Assembly (NCBI GenBank): GCA_029990175.1
Contig: JARKIP010000042.1
Coordinates: forward strand, 558,001-622,000
Direction: 5' to 3'
Origin: Petunia secreta
Lineage: Eukaryota > Streptophyta > Magnoliopsida > Solanales > Solanaceae
Length of the DNA stretch: 64,000 nucleotides
Numbering within the stretch: the stretch's first letter is position 1; every line of letters begins with the position of its first letter. A program made the translations under genes and the position numbers. Positions 54,585 to 64,000 of the stretch are shown here, piece after piece. Below the pieces are notes generated by a model, which made no database searches, was not told the DNA's origin, and worked only from the letters and a program-made list of their open reading frames with translations.

Positions 54585-57500
54585 TCATCCGTGTATTTTG
54601 GTCATCCCTAACTCCAACCTGTTCCTCTCGAACTGCACCTTGTTCAAAGCTTTGGTAAATATGTCAGCAATTTGATCCTCAGTCCTGCATGAATTCATAG
54701 TAATTAGACCTTTTTCAACATTGTCCCTAAGGAAGTGATGTCTAATATCAATGTGCTTTGTTCTTTTATGTTGGACTGGGTTCTTGGCAATGTTCACAGC
54801 ACTAGTGTTGTCACAAAAGATTGGCACTGCCCCACACTTGATTCCAAAATCCTCCAGTTGCTGCTTGATCCATAGCAATTGTGAGCAGCATGAAGCAGCT
54901 GCCACATACTCAGCTTCAGCAGTTGACAAGGCAACAGAGTTTTGTTTCTTTGTAGCCCATGACACCAAGCAAGGACCTAAGAAGTGTGCCATCCCCGAAG
55001 TGCTTTTCCTATCAACCAAATGACCTGCATAATCTGCATCAGCAAAACCAATTAGTTCAAAAGTTCCACCTCTGGGATACCAAAGGCATAGATCCTGAGT
55101 CCCTTTCAAGTATCTCAGAATTCTCTTCACAGCTGTCAAGTGTGATTCCTTAGGTTTTGACTGAAATCTGGCACACAGTCCTACGCTGTAGACTATGTCA
55201 GGTCGACTTGCTGTGAGATAAAGAAGTGAGCCAATGATTCCTCTATACTTGGTCTCATTTGTCGAAGGACCAAGTTCATCCATATCGAGCTTTGTTCCAG
55301 GAGCAATAGGAGTAGTCATCTCCTTAGCTCCTTCCATGTTAAACTTCTTCAACAATTCCTTGACATATTTTTGCTGGTGTATCATAGTTCCTTCCGGCGT
55401 CTGCTTTATCTGCAACCCAAGGAAGAAATTCAATTCACCCATCATGCTCATTTCAAACTCACTTCCCATTAGGTCAGCAAAACCTTTGCTCAGCTCCTCA
55501 TCAGTGGCTCCAAAGATGATATCATCGACATACACTTGAACTACCAGCAGATCCTTTCCTTGCTTCTTGAGAAATAGTGTGTTGTCAATTTTACCTCTTG
55601 AAAAGCCATTTTTCATCAAGAACCCTGAGAGTCTTTCATACCAGGCTCTAGGAGCTTGCTTCAAACCATACAGAGCCTTGTCCAGTTTGTACACATGATC
55701 AGGGAATTCATTGTTCACAAAACCTGGAGGCTGTACTACATAGACTTCTTCATTTAGGTACCCATTCAAGAAGGCACTCTTCACATCCATCTGATACAGT
55801 GTGAATTCCATGTATGTAGCAAAAGCAATCAGCATTCTAATGGCTTCCATTCGTGCCACTGGTGCAAAGGTTTCATCATAATCTATTCCTTCTTCTTGAC
55901 TGTAGCCCTGAACAACCAACCTTGCCTTGTTTCTTGTAACTATGCCATGTTCATCCAGCTTATTTCTGAACACCCATTTAGTTCCAATTATGGATCTGTC
56001 CTTTGGCTTAGGAACTAGGTGCCACACTTTGCTTCTTTCAAATTGATGAAGTTCCTCCTGCATAGCTATAATCCAATCTGGATCTTCTAGAGCTTCTTTG
56101 ACATTTTTTGGTTCCAAGGCTGAGAGGAAAGCAAAGAATGCACAGAAGTTCTTTAATGCTGACCTAGTCATAATTCCTGTATCCAGTTCGGATAGAACAT
56201 TCTCTAAAGGGTGAGAACTTTGATATTTCCATGGCTTGATCTGGATCTGATTAGAAGAACCTGCAGCATCGTCTTGAGTAAATTCTTCTTGACCTTCTTG
56301 ATCTTCAGCTTCATCAGAAGTTCCCCCTGTCAAGTTGACTCCTTCATCTGACATGACTTTGCTCTCCTTTTCATCCGAGTCCTCCAGTTCATCTATGCTT
56401 TCTTCTCTTCTTAAGCCAATCACCTGATCATCTGCATCATCTTCTCCTATTTCCTTATCTGATTCATCGAACACAACATGCATACTTTCTTCTACTACTT
56501 GTGTTCTTCTGTTAAGTACCTTGTATGCCTTACTTTGAGTGGAGTATCCCAGGAATATTGCCTCATCACTCCTAGCATCAAACTTTCCCAAGGGTTCCTT
56601 GCCATTGTTGTGAACAAAGCATTTGCACCCAAAAGGCCTTAGGTGGGCAATGCTTGGCTTTCTACCTCTGAGTAACTCATATGGAGTTTTGTCAAGAATG
56701 GCTCTGATGGAACACCTATTTAGCAAGTAACATGCAGTGTTTACAGCTTCAGCCCAGAAGTTTCTTGCTAGTCCGCTTGACAGCAGCATGGTTCTAGCCA
56801 TATCCTCCAACGACCTGTTCTTCCTCTCAACCACCCCGTTTTGTTGGGGAGTTCTTGGTGCAGAAAAGTTGTGATCTATGTTGTTCCCTGCACAGTACTC
56901 AGAAAATTTTGAGTTTTCAAACTCAGTTCCATGATCTGATCGAATACTGATGAGTTCAAGACTTAGCCTTTTCTGAACCACACCAGCCCAGTCTTTAAAG
57001 TTCTCAAAAGCTTCATCCTTAGAGGCCAAGAACAAGGTCCATGTATACCTTGAGTAGTCGTCAACAATCACGAACACAAACCTCTTTCCTCCTCTGCTTT
57101 TTACTCTCATAGGTCCACACAAATCCATATGTACCAGCTCCAGTGGCTTAGATGTGCTGACCACTTTCTTTGACTTGAATGACGTTCTTACATGCTTTCC
57201 CTTTACACAGGCATCGCACACTTTTATGTTTTCAAACTTCTTGTTTGGCAATCCACGAACCAGTTCCTTCGAGGCTAGCTTATTTAATTGAGTGAGACTT
57301 GCATGACCCAGTCTTTTGTGCCACAGCTGAGAGTCGCTTTCTTGTACATTCAAGCATGTCAGGTTGTTTTCAGGTAAGGACCTCAGTGACGCCTTGTACA
57401 CATTGTTCACTCTTTTTCCTTCCATTACCACTTCTCCACTCTGTAGGTTCTTCACGATGCACCCTACAGATGAGAAGCTCACTTCGTTTCCTCTGTCACA

Positions 57501-57761
57501 TAGTTGAGAGATGCTCAGTAAATTGTGTCTAAGACCATCCACACAATACACATTTTCAATTGCATGCTCAAGAGATCTCCCAATCTTCCCAATGCCTACT
57601 ATCTGACCACTTTTTCCTCCTCCGAAGGCCACACTGCCTCCTTGAAATGCTGCGAGTGAGAGAAAGTTTCTTCTATCTCCTGTCATGTGCCTAGAACAAC
57701 CGCTATCAAGAATCCAGCTTGAGTTGTTCTCCCTCACTCCAGCCTGCAAAACAATTAGAGG
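54585..57761 (-). CDS. Pol polyprotein of the SIRE-type element (protease, integrase, RT, RNase H)
   Basis: The open frame gives about 1054 residues counted from 57749; it has no ATG at its start. Protease with WILDSGCSRHMTGD comes first, then the HHCC integrase finger (LWHKRLGHAS ... CDACVKGKH), then the integrase core (HMDLCGPM, IVDDYSRYTW, SDHGTEFEN, PQQNGVVERKNR). RT with MDVKSAFLNGYLNEEVYV and YVDDIIFGA (about residue 740) follows, and RNase H (ADYAGHLVDRKSTSG, FCDNTSAVNIAKNP) ends it. All catalytic motifs I checked are intact. Relative to gag the frame is shifted by -1 and overlaps the gag stop by only a few bases. A sequence like a plant 3' splice site (CTAATTGTTTTGCAG, 57758-57744) sits at the junction. 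Confidence 0.95.
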   Translation of the reverse strand, partial: PLIVLQAGVRENNSSWILDSGCSRHMTGDRRNFLSLAAFQGGSVAFGGGKSGQIVGIGKIGRSLEHAIENVYCVDGLRHNLLSISQLCDRGNEVSFSSVGCIVKNLQSGEVVMEGKRVNNVYKASLRSLPENNLTCLNVQESDSQLWHKRLGHASLTQLNKLASKELVRGLPNKKFENIKVCDACVKGKHVRTSFKSKKVVSTSKPLELVHMDLCGPMRVKSRGGKRFVFVIVDDYSRYTWTLFLASKDEAFENFKDWAGVVQKRLSLELISIRSDHGTEFENSKFSEYCAGNNIDHNFSAPRTPQQNGVVERKNRSLEDMARTMLLSSGLARNFWAEAVNTACYLLNRCSIRAILDKTPYELLRGRKPSIAHLRPFGCKCFVHNNGKEPLGKFDARSDEAIFLGYSTQSKAYKVLNRRTQVVEESMHVVFDESDKEIGEDDADDQVIGLRREESIDELEDSDEKESKVMSDEGVNLTGGTSDEAEDQEGQEEFTQDDAAGSSNQIQIKPWKYQSSHPLENVLSELDTGIMTRSALKNFCAFFAFLSALEPKNVKEALEDPDWIIAMQEELHQFERSKVWHLVPKPKDRSIIGTKWVFRNKLDEHGIVTRNKARLVVQGYSQEEGIDYDETFAPVARMEAIRMLIAFATYMEFTLYQMDVKSAFLNGYLNEEVYVVQPPGFVNNEFPDHVYKLDKALYGLKQAPRAWYERLSGFLMKNGFSRGKIDNTLFLKKQGKDLLVVQVYVDDIIFGATDEELSKGFADLMGSEFEMSMMGELNFFLGLQIKQTPEGTMIHQQKYVKELLKKFNMEGAKEMTTPIAPGTKLDMDELGPSTNETKYRGIIGSLLYLTASRPDIVYSVGLCARFQSKPKESHLTAVKRILRYLKGTQDLCLWYPRGGTFELIGFADADYAGHLVDRKSTSGMAHFLGPCLVSWATKKQNSVALSTAEAEYVAAASCCSQLLWIKQQLEDFGIKCGAVPIFCDNTSAVNIAKNPVQHKRTKHIDIRHHFLRDNVEKGLITMNSCRTEDQIADIFTKALNKVQFERNRLELGMTKIHG

Positions 57762-60073
57762 TTAGCCTTAGGAACCCAGACAAGCTTGGGTCCCTTCTTA
57801 TGAGAAAATGGATAAATCAGATCTTGTTTGGCCCATTTGGGTAAAACACAATTTTTATTCTTGGCCCTTGCCTTGGTAATGTTGACACACCTTTGTTTAG
57901 TATGACCGGTTTGACCACAGAAAGTGCATAACATGTTGCAAGGTAATCCCACATATTTGCTTTTAGGATTATATGGAGGCAAGGGCTTCTTGAATCCTAA
58001 ACCTTGTTTTCCTTTATTTTGATTTTCAAGAACCCAATGCATTGCTTCTGAAGACTTATTCCATTTTGTAAGTCTGGTAAGTTCAAATTTTGAGTTTTCA
58101 ACCTTCTGATTTAACATCTTATTTTTTTCAATTTCTTGGTGTAAAATCTCATTTGCCCTTTTCAATTCATCTTCCAGAAAGGTTTGAACTTCACTCATAA
58201 CTTGCTTACCATTCTTACTCTCTCTCAACTGACTACATTCTAATTCAAGCTCAGTGATCTTAGAGTTTGACACAAGAGTCTGCCCTTTCAAGATGGCATT
58301 TGTTTCTTCAAGCTCAATGTTCTGTTCTAGGAGACTCTTGTGCTTAGTTCTAAGATCACCCAGTTCTTCAATTAATTTATCTTTTTCAAGCTTTTCTTTT
58401 TCATATCCTTCAATCAATGTGGCTGTGATTAGGATTAGATTTTCAGAAGAGTATGTATGTAAAGTTTCCTTAAGATCAGATAAACATACCTCTGCTGAAC
58501 AGTCAGCTTCCTTTCCTTCAGTTGCCATGAGGGCAGAGTCCTTCTTGGTGTTGTCAGCTATGTACAACTCCTTCAGTTTCTTCCATATCTCCTTGGCTGA
58601 TTTACATTCCAGTATCTGTCCGAGCACATCATCTGTAAGTCCTCTTCTTAGATAGCCCTCAGCCTTGGAGTTTGCTTGTAGCCAGTCCAGATCTTGTGGA
58701 TCTAGTTCTTCTACTTTCTTGGGTACCAAGACTCCATTTGCTGCTCTCTTCACTGGAACATGACGTCCTCTTTTCACAATTAACCACAGACTATAATCAG
58801 TTGTCTGCAAGAAATTCTTCATTTGTTTCTTCCAGTAATTGTAATGAGTCCCATTGAACACTGGTGGCTTTGATGGATCTCTTCCCCATTTCACTTCAAG
58901 AGAATGTTCTTCATCAGAACTAACATCCGTCATCCCTGCTAATGCTAGCGGTGAGTCATCGTCAGCTTCCTTCTCGTGATCAGACTCACTGTCAGTTGGT
59001 CCCCATGTGGCATAGAAAGCTTCCTTCCTTTTCCTTCGTTCTGCTCTGAAGTTTGGGGGCCGTCTTGACTTCTTTCTATCTGCATCGTTTTCCTTTGTGG
59101 TTTCCTTTTCCTTTTCCTTAGCAGCTCTGTTCTTCATCCACTCTATTTCCCACATTGGGCAATCCATGACAGCATGATCCTTCTTGAAGCATTTGAAGCA
59201 TCCAGAGTAGTCAGGACTGTCAACTATGTTCTTCCTGCTAGAGCTCTCCTTGTTCCCTCGTTTAAATCCTTTAAACCTTCCCAGATTGAGTTTTTGTCTT
59301 AGAGCACTTACCATTGCAGCTTCCACTGATTTAAGATCAACATATTCATCAGCTTCTTCTGTTGCTTCCAGTGCAAGGGTCTTTTCCTTCTTTGCTGCAG
59401 GTTTAGCCTTTGAGTCCTTCATCATCTCGTGCGTCTTCAGACTTCCAACCAGTTCTTCAAGCTTGATGGATTTCAAGGGTTTGGATTCAATAATGGCCGT
59501 CATTTTTGGTTCCCATGCTTCAGGTAACACATTCAGGATTTTGTCAACCATCTCCACCTCAGGCAGTTCCATCTCCAGAGATCTCATTTCATTTGTAATC
59601 ATGGTCAACCTGGTCATCATATCCTGAATTGATTCCTTCTCGCCCATAGTAAATAACTCAAATTGTCTCTTCAACATTCTTCTTTTTGAGTCCTTTACTT
59701 CAGTGGTTCCTTCGTGTGCAACTTGTAAAGCATCCCATATTTCCTTAGCCGTCTTATACGATGATACTCGATTGAACTCTTCTGGACCCAGACCACATAT
59801 AACCAACCGCTTGGCTTTGTGGTTCTTCTCGATCATCTTGTAGTCAGACTCATCAAACTCTTCTTTCAGCTTGGGTTCTTTTGTGGCAGTGGTTCCTTCA
59901 CCAACTATTTTGGTGGGAATCAGGTTTCCTTCAGAGACTATCAGCCAGAGTTGATAATCTTCAGCACATATGTAATTCTCCATCCTGTTTTTCCACCATG
60001 CGTAGTATTGCCCATTAAACTGTGGAGGCCTCAGAACCGACTGTCCTTCAGTAATAGTAGGCGGTGCACTCAT
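57755..60073 (-). CDS. Gag of the SIRE-type element with a duplicated N-terminal Gag domain
   Basis: Gag packages the element RNA. I choose the ATG at 60073 (MSAPPTITEG), because an earlier open stretch runs back into the primer site; this gives 772 residues. The first unit is a DUF4219-like start (LRPPQFNGQYYAWWKNRMEN, 15-33), a UBN2-type Gag domain (about 75-215) and a CCHC knuckle (CFKCFKKDHAVMDC, 292-305). A charged linker follows. At about 400-505 a second DUF4219/UBN2 start appears (SKPPVFNGTHYNYWKKQMKN, SAKEIWKKLKELY) but stops early. A coiled-coil stretch (about 545-680) and a second CCHC knuckle (CTFCGQTGHTKQRC, 716-729) complete it. The frame is fully open. The stop TAA is at 57757-57755. 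Confidence 0.93.
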   Translation of the reverse strand: MSAPPTITEGQSVLRPPQFNGQYYAWWKNRMENYICAEDYQLWLIVSEGNLIPTKIVGEGTTATKEPKLKEEFDESDYKMIEKNHKAKRLVICGLGPEEFNRVSSYKTAKEIWDALQVAHEGTTEVKDSKRRMLKRQFELFTMGEKESIQDMMTRLTMITNEMRSLEMELPEVEMVDKILNVLPEAWEPKMTAIIESKPLKSIKLEELVGSLKTHEMMKDSKAKPAAKKEKTLALEATEEADEYVDLKSVEAAMVSALRQKLNLGRFKGFKRGNKESSSRKNIVDSPDYSGCFKCFKKDHAVMDCPMWEIEWMKNRAAKEKEKETTKENDADRKKSRRPPNFRAERRKRKEAFYATWGPTDSESDHEKEADDDSPLALAGMTDVSSDEEHSLEVKWGRDPSKPPVFNGTHYNYWKKQMKNFLQTTDYSLWLIVKRGRHVPVKRAANGVLVPKKVEELDPQDLDWLQANSKAEGYLRRGLTDDVLGQILECKSAKEIWKKLKELYIADNTKKDSALMATEGKEADCSAEVCLSDLKETLHTYSSENLILITATLIEGYEKEKLEKDKLIEELGDLRTKHKSLLEQNIELEETNAILKGQTLVSNSKITELELECSQLRESKNGKQVMSEVQTFLEDELKRANEILHQEIEKNKMLNQKVENSKFELTRLTKWNKSSEAMHWVLENQNKGKQGLGFKKPLPPYNPKSKYVGLPCNMLCTFCGQTGHTKQRCVNITKARAKNKNCVLPKWAKQDLIYPFSHKKGPKLVWVPKANL

Positions 60074-60115
60074 TTTGATCCTTCTCAAGGTGTTAGCCTT
60101 ACAAGAGAAGACCCG

Positions 60116-60127
60116 CTCTGATACCAC
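60116..60127 (-). promoter_or_regulatory. Primer-binding site of the SIRE-type element
   Basis: On the minus strand AGTGGTATCAGAGCGG follows the 5' LTR end after one or two bases; TGGTATCAGAGC is complementary to initiator methionine tRNA. Confidence 0.9.
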
Positions 60128-60128
60128 T

Positions 60129-61030
60129 TGTTATACTTTTAGCACCTCCTAATGACACTAGAAGGGGGGGGTTGAATAGTGTCCTCCGATTTTTGTTGTA
60201 AGAACCTGGTTCTTCCGTAGTAGAACAAGGTTCCTCAGTTCTCTTTTATGCAAACTGTACTTAAGAACACACTTCAAAGCATTCACCAAGAACACAAGGA
60301 TTTTACGTGGAAAACTCCTTGCTCAAGGGAGAAAAACCACGACCCACACTCTGGGATTTTGAATCTCAATCCACTAACACAAGAGCAACGTTTCAGATTA
60401 CAAACTCTGTAACCAAGGGGCTACACTCTAGACCCTAATCACTAACCAAAGCTAAACTCTAGCTTTTTCTAGTAATCACAAAGTAGTTTGCCTAATACAT
60501 ATGCTTCTGAAATAAGCTAATAGACAAAACAATGAACACTTGTAACAAAGACAACTTACAACTCGATGAACCTAGACAAGAGACCTAGACTCAAATACTC
60601 TGCATGCAACCCAGTTGTCTTCTTCAGTTTTCCAACGTAGACAGTTCTTCAGATCACCTCTATATGCTCTCAACTCTCTATTTTGAAAAACCAATTTCGG
60701 CTGTGTCTTCTACTTGCTTTTATACAGGTCTTACAACCCTAGTTGAGTCCTGCTGGGAGTTCTCTTAATTATGGCAATATCAGATTCGCAGTAACTCTTT
60801 TCCATGTTAAAGTCTAACTCTTGTCCATACTTCAAAGATACAGCCTGGACACCGCCTCTTTTAGTCTGACTAGGATACGTCAACAACCACGCGCCACTAC
60901 TCCTAGTTCCACAGGGATTTGCAACCCGTAATCTTTTCGATCAAGCGTGTCCTTCATCTCAAGGACAAGGTTCTTCTCCTGAACCTCAGTGTCCTTCTCG
61001 TTTGTCATACTTCAAAACCAGCTCTCAACA
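60129..61030 (-). repeat. 5' LTR of the SIRE-type element (902 bp)
   Basis: It carries the minus-strand promoter: CCTGTATAAAAGCAAG with TATA at plus 60718-60724. It matches the 3' LTR along its length. Confidence 0.96.
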
Positions 61031-61640
61031 GAATCAATTTTCCATTTGTTAGAGCTTCCGAAATATGAGTTATTCTAACTTGGCATTCTGAAGTGAAGAT
61101 CGAACAGTCGTTGATCCTCAGTACCTTCAGGTTGGCGAGAAAACTCATTCCCCCCGGTAGTGATGATAATTTATGGCACTGGGAAATTTTAAAATTTTCA
61201 AGCGTGGTGAGATTTTCCAGCCATTTTGGCAATGCTGCAAAATTGGGGCACCTTTCCACCCTCAGATATTGGAGAGTTGCACTCCACCCTTCAGCCATCA
61301 AGGCAAAGTAACTAATTGTGGTAGCCCCGCAAGTACCAACATCTTAAGGTTCCCAAGGCATTGAACATCTTTTGACTTCAATTCAGGTAAGCCTCCAATA
61401 ACCATTCCGGACCATCCTAAGCCCTTCTATATCCTGCAACTCCAACATTGTGAGCTCTTCATAGTCAATAATTAATAGATTTTCTAGAGCGGTAAGATGT
61501 TTCATAATACTTAGAAAAAAGATTTGTTTTAGGCAACTGATAATCGCTAATGTACGAACGCTAGTCAGATGTTGCAGACTATCATACAAGGATACAAGAT
61601 TCTTGCAGCTATGAATATATAATGAACGAATAGATTATAA
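61031..61640 (-). pseudogene. C-terminal leucine-rich repeats of a CC-NBS-LRR (RGA-type) resistance gene, interrupted
   Basis: On the minus strand from about 61640, leucine-rich repeats typical of plant NLR immune receptors are readable: HSCKNLVSLYDSLQHLTSVR, MKHLTALENLLIIDYEELTM, and after a frame break near 61300-61390, LQYLRVERCPNFAALPKWLE, NLTTLENFKISQCHKLSSLP and GMSFLANLKVLRINDC. The last codons (NGKLI) run into the SIRE-type LTR. Joining the flanks across the 5-bp duplication gives one more arginine codon and then TGA, so the retroelement sits in the natural stop region. The NB-ARC domain and the first LRRs are not in the window, and an RTE LINE lies on the upstream side. It is almost certainly nonfunctional. 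Confidence 0.82.
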
Positions 61641-61735
61641 GCAGCCAGTTGCTTTATCAAGAAAACATGCTTTCTTGGTGGTTATATGCAAGTGTTTTAG
61701 TGGAATTTTTTTTATTAAGATTATGATGTCTGAAT

Positions 61736-62790
61736 CTAAATACAACAACATACCCAGTGTTATCTCACATGTAGGATCAGGGGAGGGTAAGATGTACGCA
61801 GACCTTACCTCCACTAAAGTAGAGAGGCTGTTTCCGGTAGACCCTCGACTAGAAAAATATTTGAAAACATATTTGAAAAAAATAAGGTAAGGAACACCAT
61901 GATAGCTCAAATACTCACATAAAAACTACAACAATTAGAGCAAACAGAAGACACCAGTAGCGTTAACGACACAGAAGAAGATAAAACTACTATGTATAAG
62001 AATAATAAAGCTAATATGTCAATAATCATTCACCTTCTACCTAACATTCCACCATAATCCTCGATCTCCACGTCTTCCTATCAAGGATCATAGCCTCGGT
62101 GATCTGGAAGTGAGTACTGTCCTGTCGAATCACTTAGCACCAATTCTTCTTTGATCTACTCCTACCTCTCTGTAGACCTTGCACTGTCAACCTCTCGCAC
62201 CTCCACATTGGAGCATCTGTGCTCCTTCTTTTAACGTGGTCGAACCATCACAACCTTGCTTCTCGTATCTTGACCACCATTAAGGTCACTCCCACCTTGT
62301 CACAGATAACATCATTCCTAATCTTGTCTATCCTCATATGCCCACACATTCATCTAATCATTCTCATCTCTGCTATGCTAATCTTTTGCATGTGTGTGGT
62401 CTTGACTGGCCAACACTCTGCTTCATGCAACATAATTAGTCTAACACTGCTTTATAGAGCTTACCTTTGAGTGTAGGTGCCACTTTCTTATCGCATAGGA
62501 TACTGGATGTGAGTCTCCACTTCATCCAGCCTGCATATATACGATGAGTGACATCATCATTGATTTCTCTATTACCTTGATGGATTGAGCCAAGATACTT
62601 GAAGCTTCTCTTCTCGAGAATGACTTGAGAGTGAATCGTCACTTCCACCTCTGACTCCTGAGATGCATCACTAAACTTGCACTCCATGTACTCTGTTTTT
62701 GAAGAGACAAGCAATTGCACCCAAATTTTTTTTATTCTTTTAAAGGAGAATCTCAGACCATGTTCTAAGTCCTTCAAGAGTTCATCCCAG
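61736..62790 (-). pseudogene. RTE-type LINE, 5'-truncated 3' end
   Basis: On the minus strand the end of an RTE reverse transcriptase is readable: SSKTEYMECKFSD, VILEKRSFKYLGSIHQGN, VTHRIYAGWMKWRLTSSILC and DKKVAPTLKGKLYKAVLD (62777-62436). In further frames MCGHMRIDKIRNDVI, DKVGV and MWRCERLTVQGL follow down to about 62150. The noncoding tail (61736-61870) has the GGTCTGCGTACATCTTACCC-type sequence common at RTE ends in nightshades. Truncation near 62790 and many stops make it a dead copy. It separates the NLR remnant from whatever lay upstream. Confidence 0.85.
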
Positions 62791-64000
62791 AAAAGCTCAT
62801 AAAAAATCCAATCGTTTCCTATTTTGCTTCAAATTAATAAGAAGAGACTTGCTCAAAAAGTTCGACTTCATTCTCCACTTAGTGCTTACCCTTGACAACT
62901 TGCTCCAACCCCCAACTCAATATCTAAGTTTTCGCACTGTAATCCGGTAGTCACTTTACATACATATATTTTAAATATGGATGTCAGTTGAATTTAAAAG
63001 ACTTCTATGAACAATACATATGCATGCACTCTTTAATCAGCGAGTAAAGATTTATTACTGTAACAAAAATTCATCACTAAGTGCTGGTGTTACAAAAAGG
63101 ACCATTTTTTATATTGTCCCTTCACATAACATGTTTATGATATATGCACTTTAGACCAATAGGATCCATTAAAAGTTTTCTTGGATAAGCACAATTAGTT
63201 AAATTTTAAAAGGATTGACAGGACATAATGATTTGAAATAAAAAAAATAAATGATCTAATGATTCACTATAAGAGGAAGGAATCCAGAATCAGTTAATCT
63301 AAGTAAGAGGAAAGAATCTAGAATCATTTAATCTAAGTAAGAGGATACTCAAAAAAAAAAAAAAAAATCTAAGAGGATTCTGAAAGCAACAAGAGCCCAA
63401 TAATCACAAAATGACAAAGTTATCCGGTTTTGTCCGAGATCAAGTAAGATTTAAAACCTTACTTTGTTTCTGGCCATAGTTTATGAAGCTTCAAGTAAAA
63501 AGGAGGGCATTCAGCCCACAAAATTCAAACACATGCTTTAAATTACTAAAAAGTAGTATAAGAAAACTAAGAAAACACGAACGCATTCCGTTAACAAAAT
63601 ATAAAAGTTTATGTCGAGAAAATCATTCTATTACAAGAAGCCACAAAAACAAAATAATAAATTGCTTAAATCTCCATCTAGAACATTGAAAGGAGAAGAA
63701 AGTATTGAAGATAGTAACTTACATTTCATACACACAAAACGTTTTATATAAGCCATACTTGCAGAAAAATAACTATTAGATAACATTGAATCAGTAGCAA
63801 AGCTGAAGATATCAACTTAAGAGTTGCATATAAAAAAATTGACCATTGATGGAATATAATTGGTTCAGGCCACGTGCATATAACATCCTATTAAATTGCA
63901 AACAGCTGCACCTTTTTCTTTTTTCTTTGTCTTTTGATAGGCAAAAGTACCGTATATACAACAGAATTTAAGAAACAGCTAAGAACTCAATATAGATGTA
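62791..64000. other. AT-rich intergenic DNA
   Basis: No gene recognised. It holds a 37-bp repeat at about 63270-63345 and an A run at 63351-63367. The open frame at 63483-63689 has no motif. Confidence 0.4.
63270..63345. repeat. Imperfect 37-bp tandem repeat, two copies and a partial third
   Basis: Units read TAAGAGGAA.GAATC.AGAATCA and TTAATCTAAG, followed by the start of a third copy TAAGAGGATACTC. Confidence 0.85.

Larger units (their letters stand above)
50433..61030 (-). mobile_element. Complete young SIRE/Maximus-type Copia element (10.6 kb)
   Basis: Two 902-bp LTRs (5' LTR 60129-61030, 3' LTR 50433-51334 for this minus-strand element) match along their full length by eye. They are flanked by a perfect 5-bp duplication GAATC (50428-50432 and 61031-61035). 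The element has a methionine-tRNA primer site, a long gag ORF, an intact pol ORF in another frame, and a large additional ORF behind pol, the layout of the SIRE/Maximus lineage. It inserted at the very end of an NLR remnant. The identical LTRs imply a very recent insertion. Confidence 0.96.

Noticed and set aside
61675..62470. Plus-strand ORFs in the RTE region
   Set aside because: They are the reverse complement of the RTE coding remnant, which reads sensibly only on the minus strand.

Overview
The window is nuclear DNA of a flowering plant, most likely a member of the Solanaceae. The reasons are the spliced plant genes, the plant-specific retrotransposon lineages (Tat, chromovirus, SIRE-like Copia, RTE and L1 LINEs), an RTE LINE 3' end of a type I associate with nightshade genomes, and RGA-type NLR remnants. 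The family-level assignment is recognition, not a search result. Three host genes look intact: an intronless delta-8 sphingolipid desaturase (21427-22746, +), a class III chitinase (30781-31680, -) and a three-exon DUF642 cell-wall protein (33768-35565, +). Nearly everything else is transposable elements or their decay products, often nested.

Layout. 1-3530: wreck of a Ty3/gypsy pol with its 3' end. 3531-16642: an old Tat-lineage Ty3/gypsy element. It is interrupted by a 713-bp terminal-inverted-repeat element in its RNase H (4303-5015) and by a related gag-protease-only Tat element (5290-12383) that carries an antisense extra ORF and has lost reverse transcriptase, RNase H and integrase. 16643-18525: an L1-type LINE remnant carrying the Tat 3' LTR at its edge. 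18525-21426: simple repeats, a Stowaway-like MITE and the desaturase promoter. 23412-29182: a young chromovirus with two LTRs that match at every base I compared and one open gag-pol frame. 29430-29700: a decayed second chitinase copy next to the intact chitinase.

36130-48798: a decayed Copia element whose 5' LTR is split by a 7.2-kb insertion. That insertion is flanked by a 10-bp duplication and carries a captured VPS11 C-terminal exon, a ~1.5-kb tandem array and a foldback region, so it resembles a Pack-MULE. 49016-49959: a solo LTR with a 5-bp target duplication. 50433-61030: a complete, young SIRE-type Copia element on the minus strand with 902-bp LTRs. Its Gag contains a second copy of the N-terminal Gag domain, its pol lies in another frame just behind an intron-acceptor-like sequence, and it carries a large extra ORF behind pol. 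It landed on the last codons of an NLR remnant (61031-61640). An RTE LINE 3' end follows (61736-62790), then featureless AT-rich DNA.

The host genes are unrelated in function (membrane sphingolipids, chitin hydrolysis, cell wall) and show no operon-like logic. What connects the window is its insertion history: old Ty3/gypsy, LINE and Copia layers, later DNA-transposon insertions into them, and two very recent LTR retrotransposons. I found no defence-type or biosynthetic gene system. The most unusual objects are the Gag-duplicated SIRE element and the gene-carrying insertion inside the Copia LTR.
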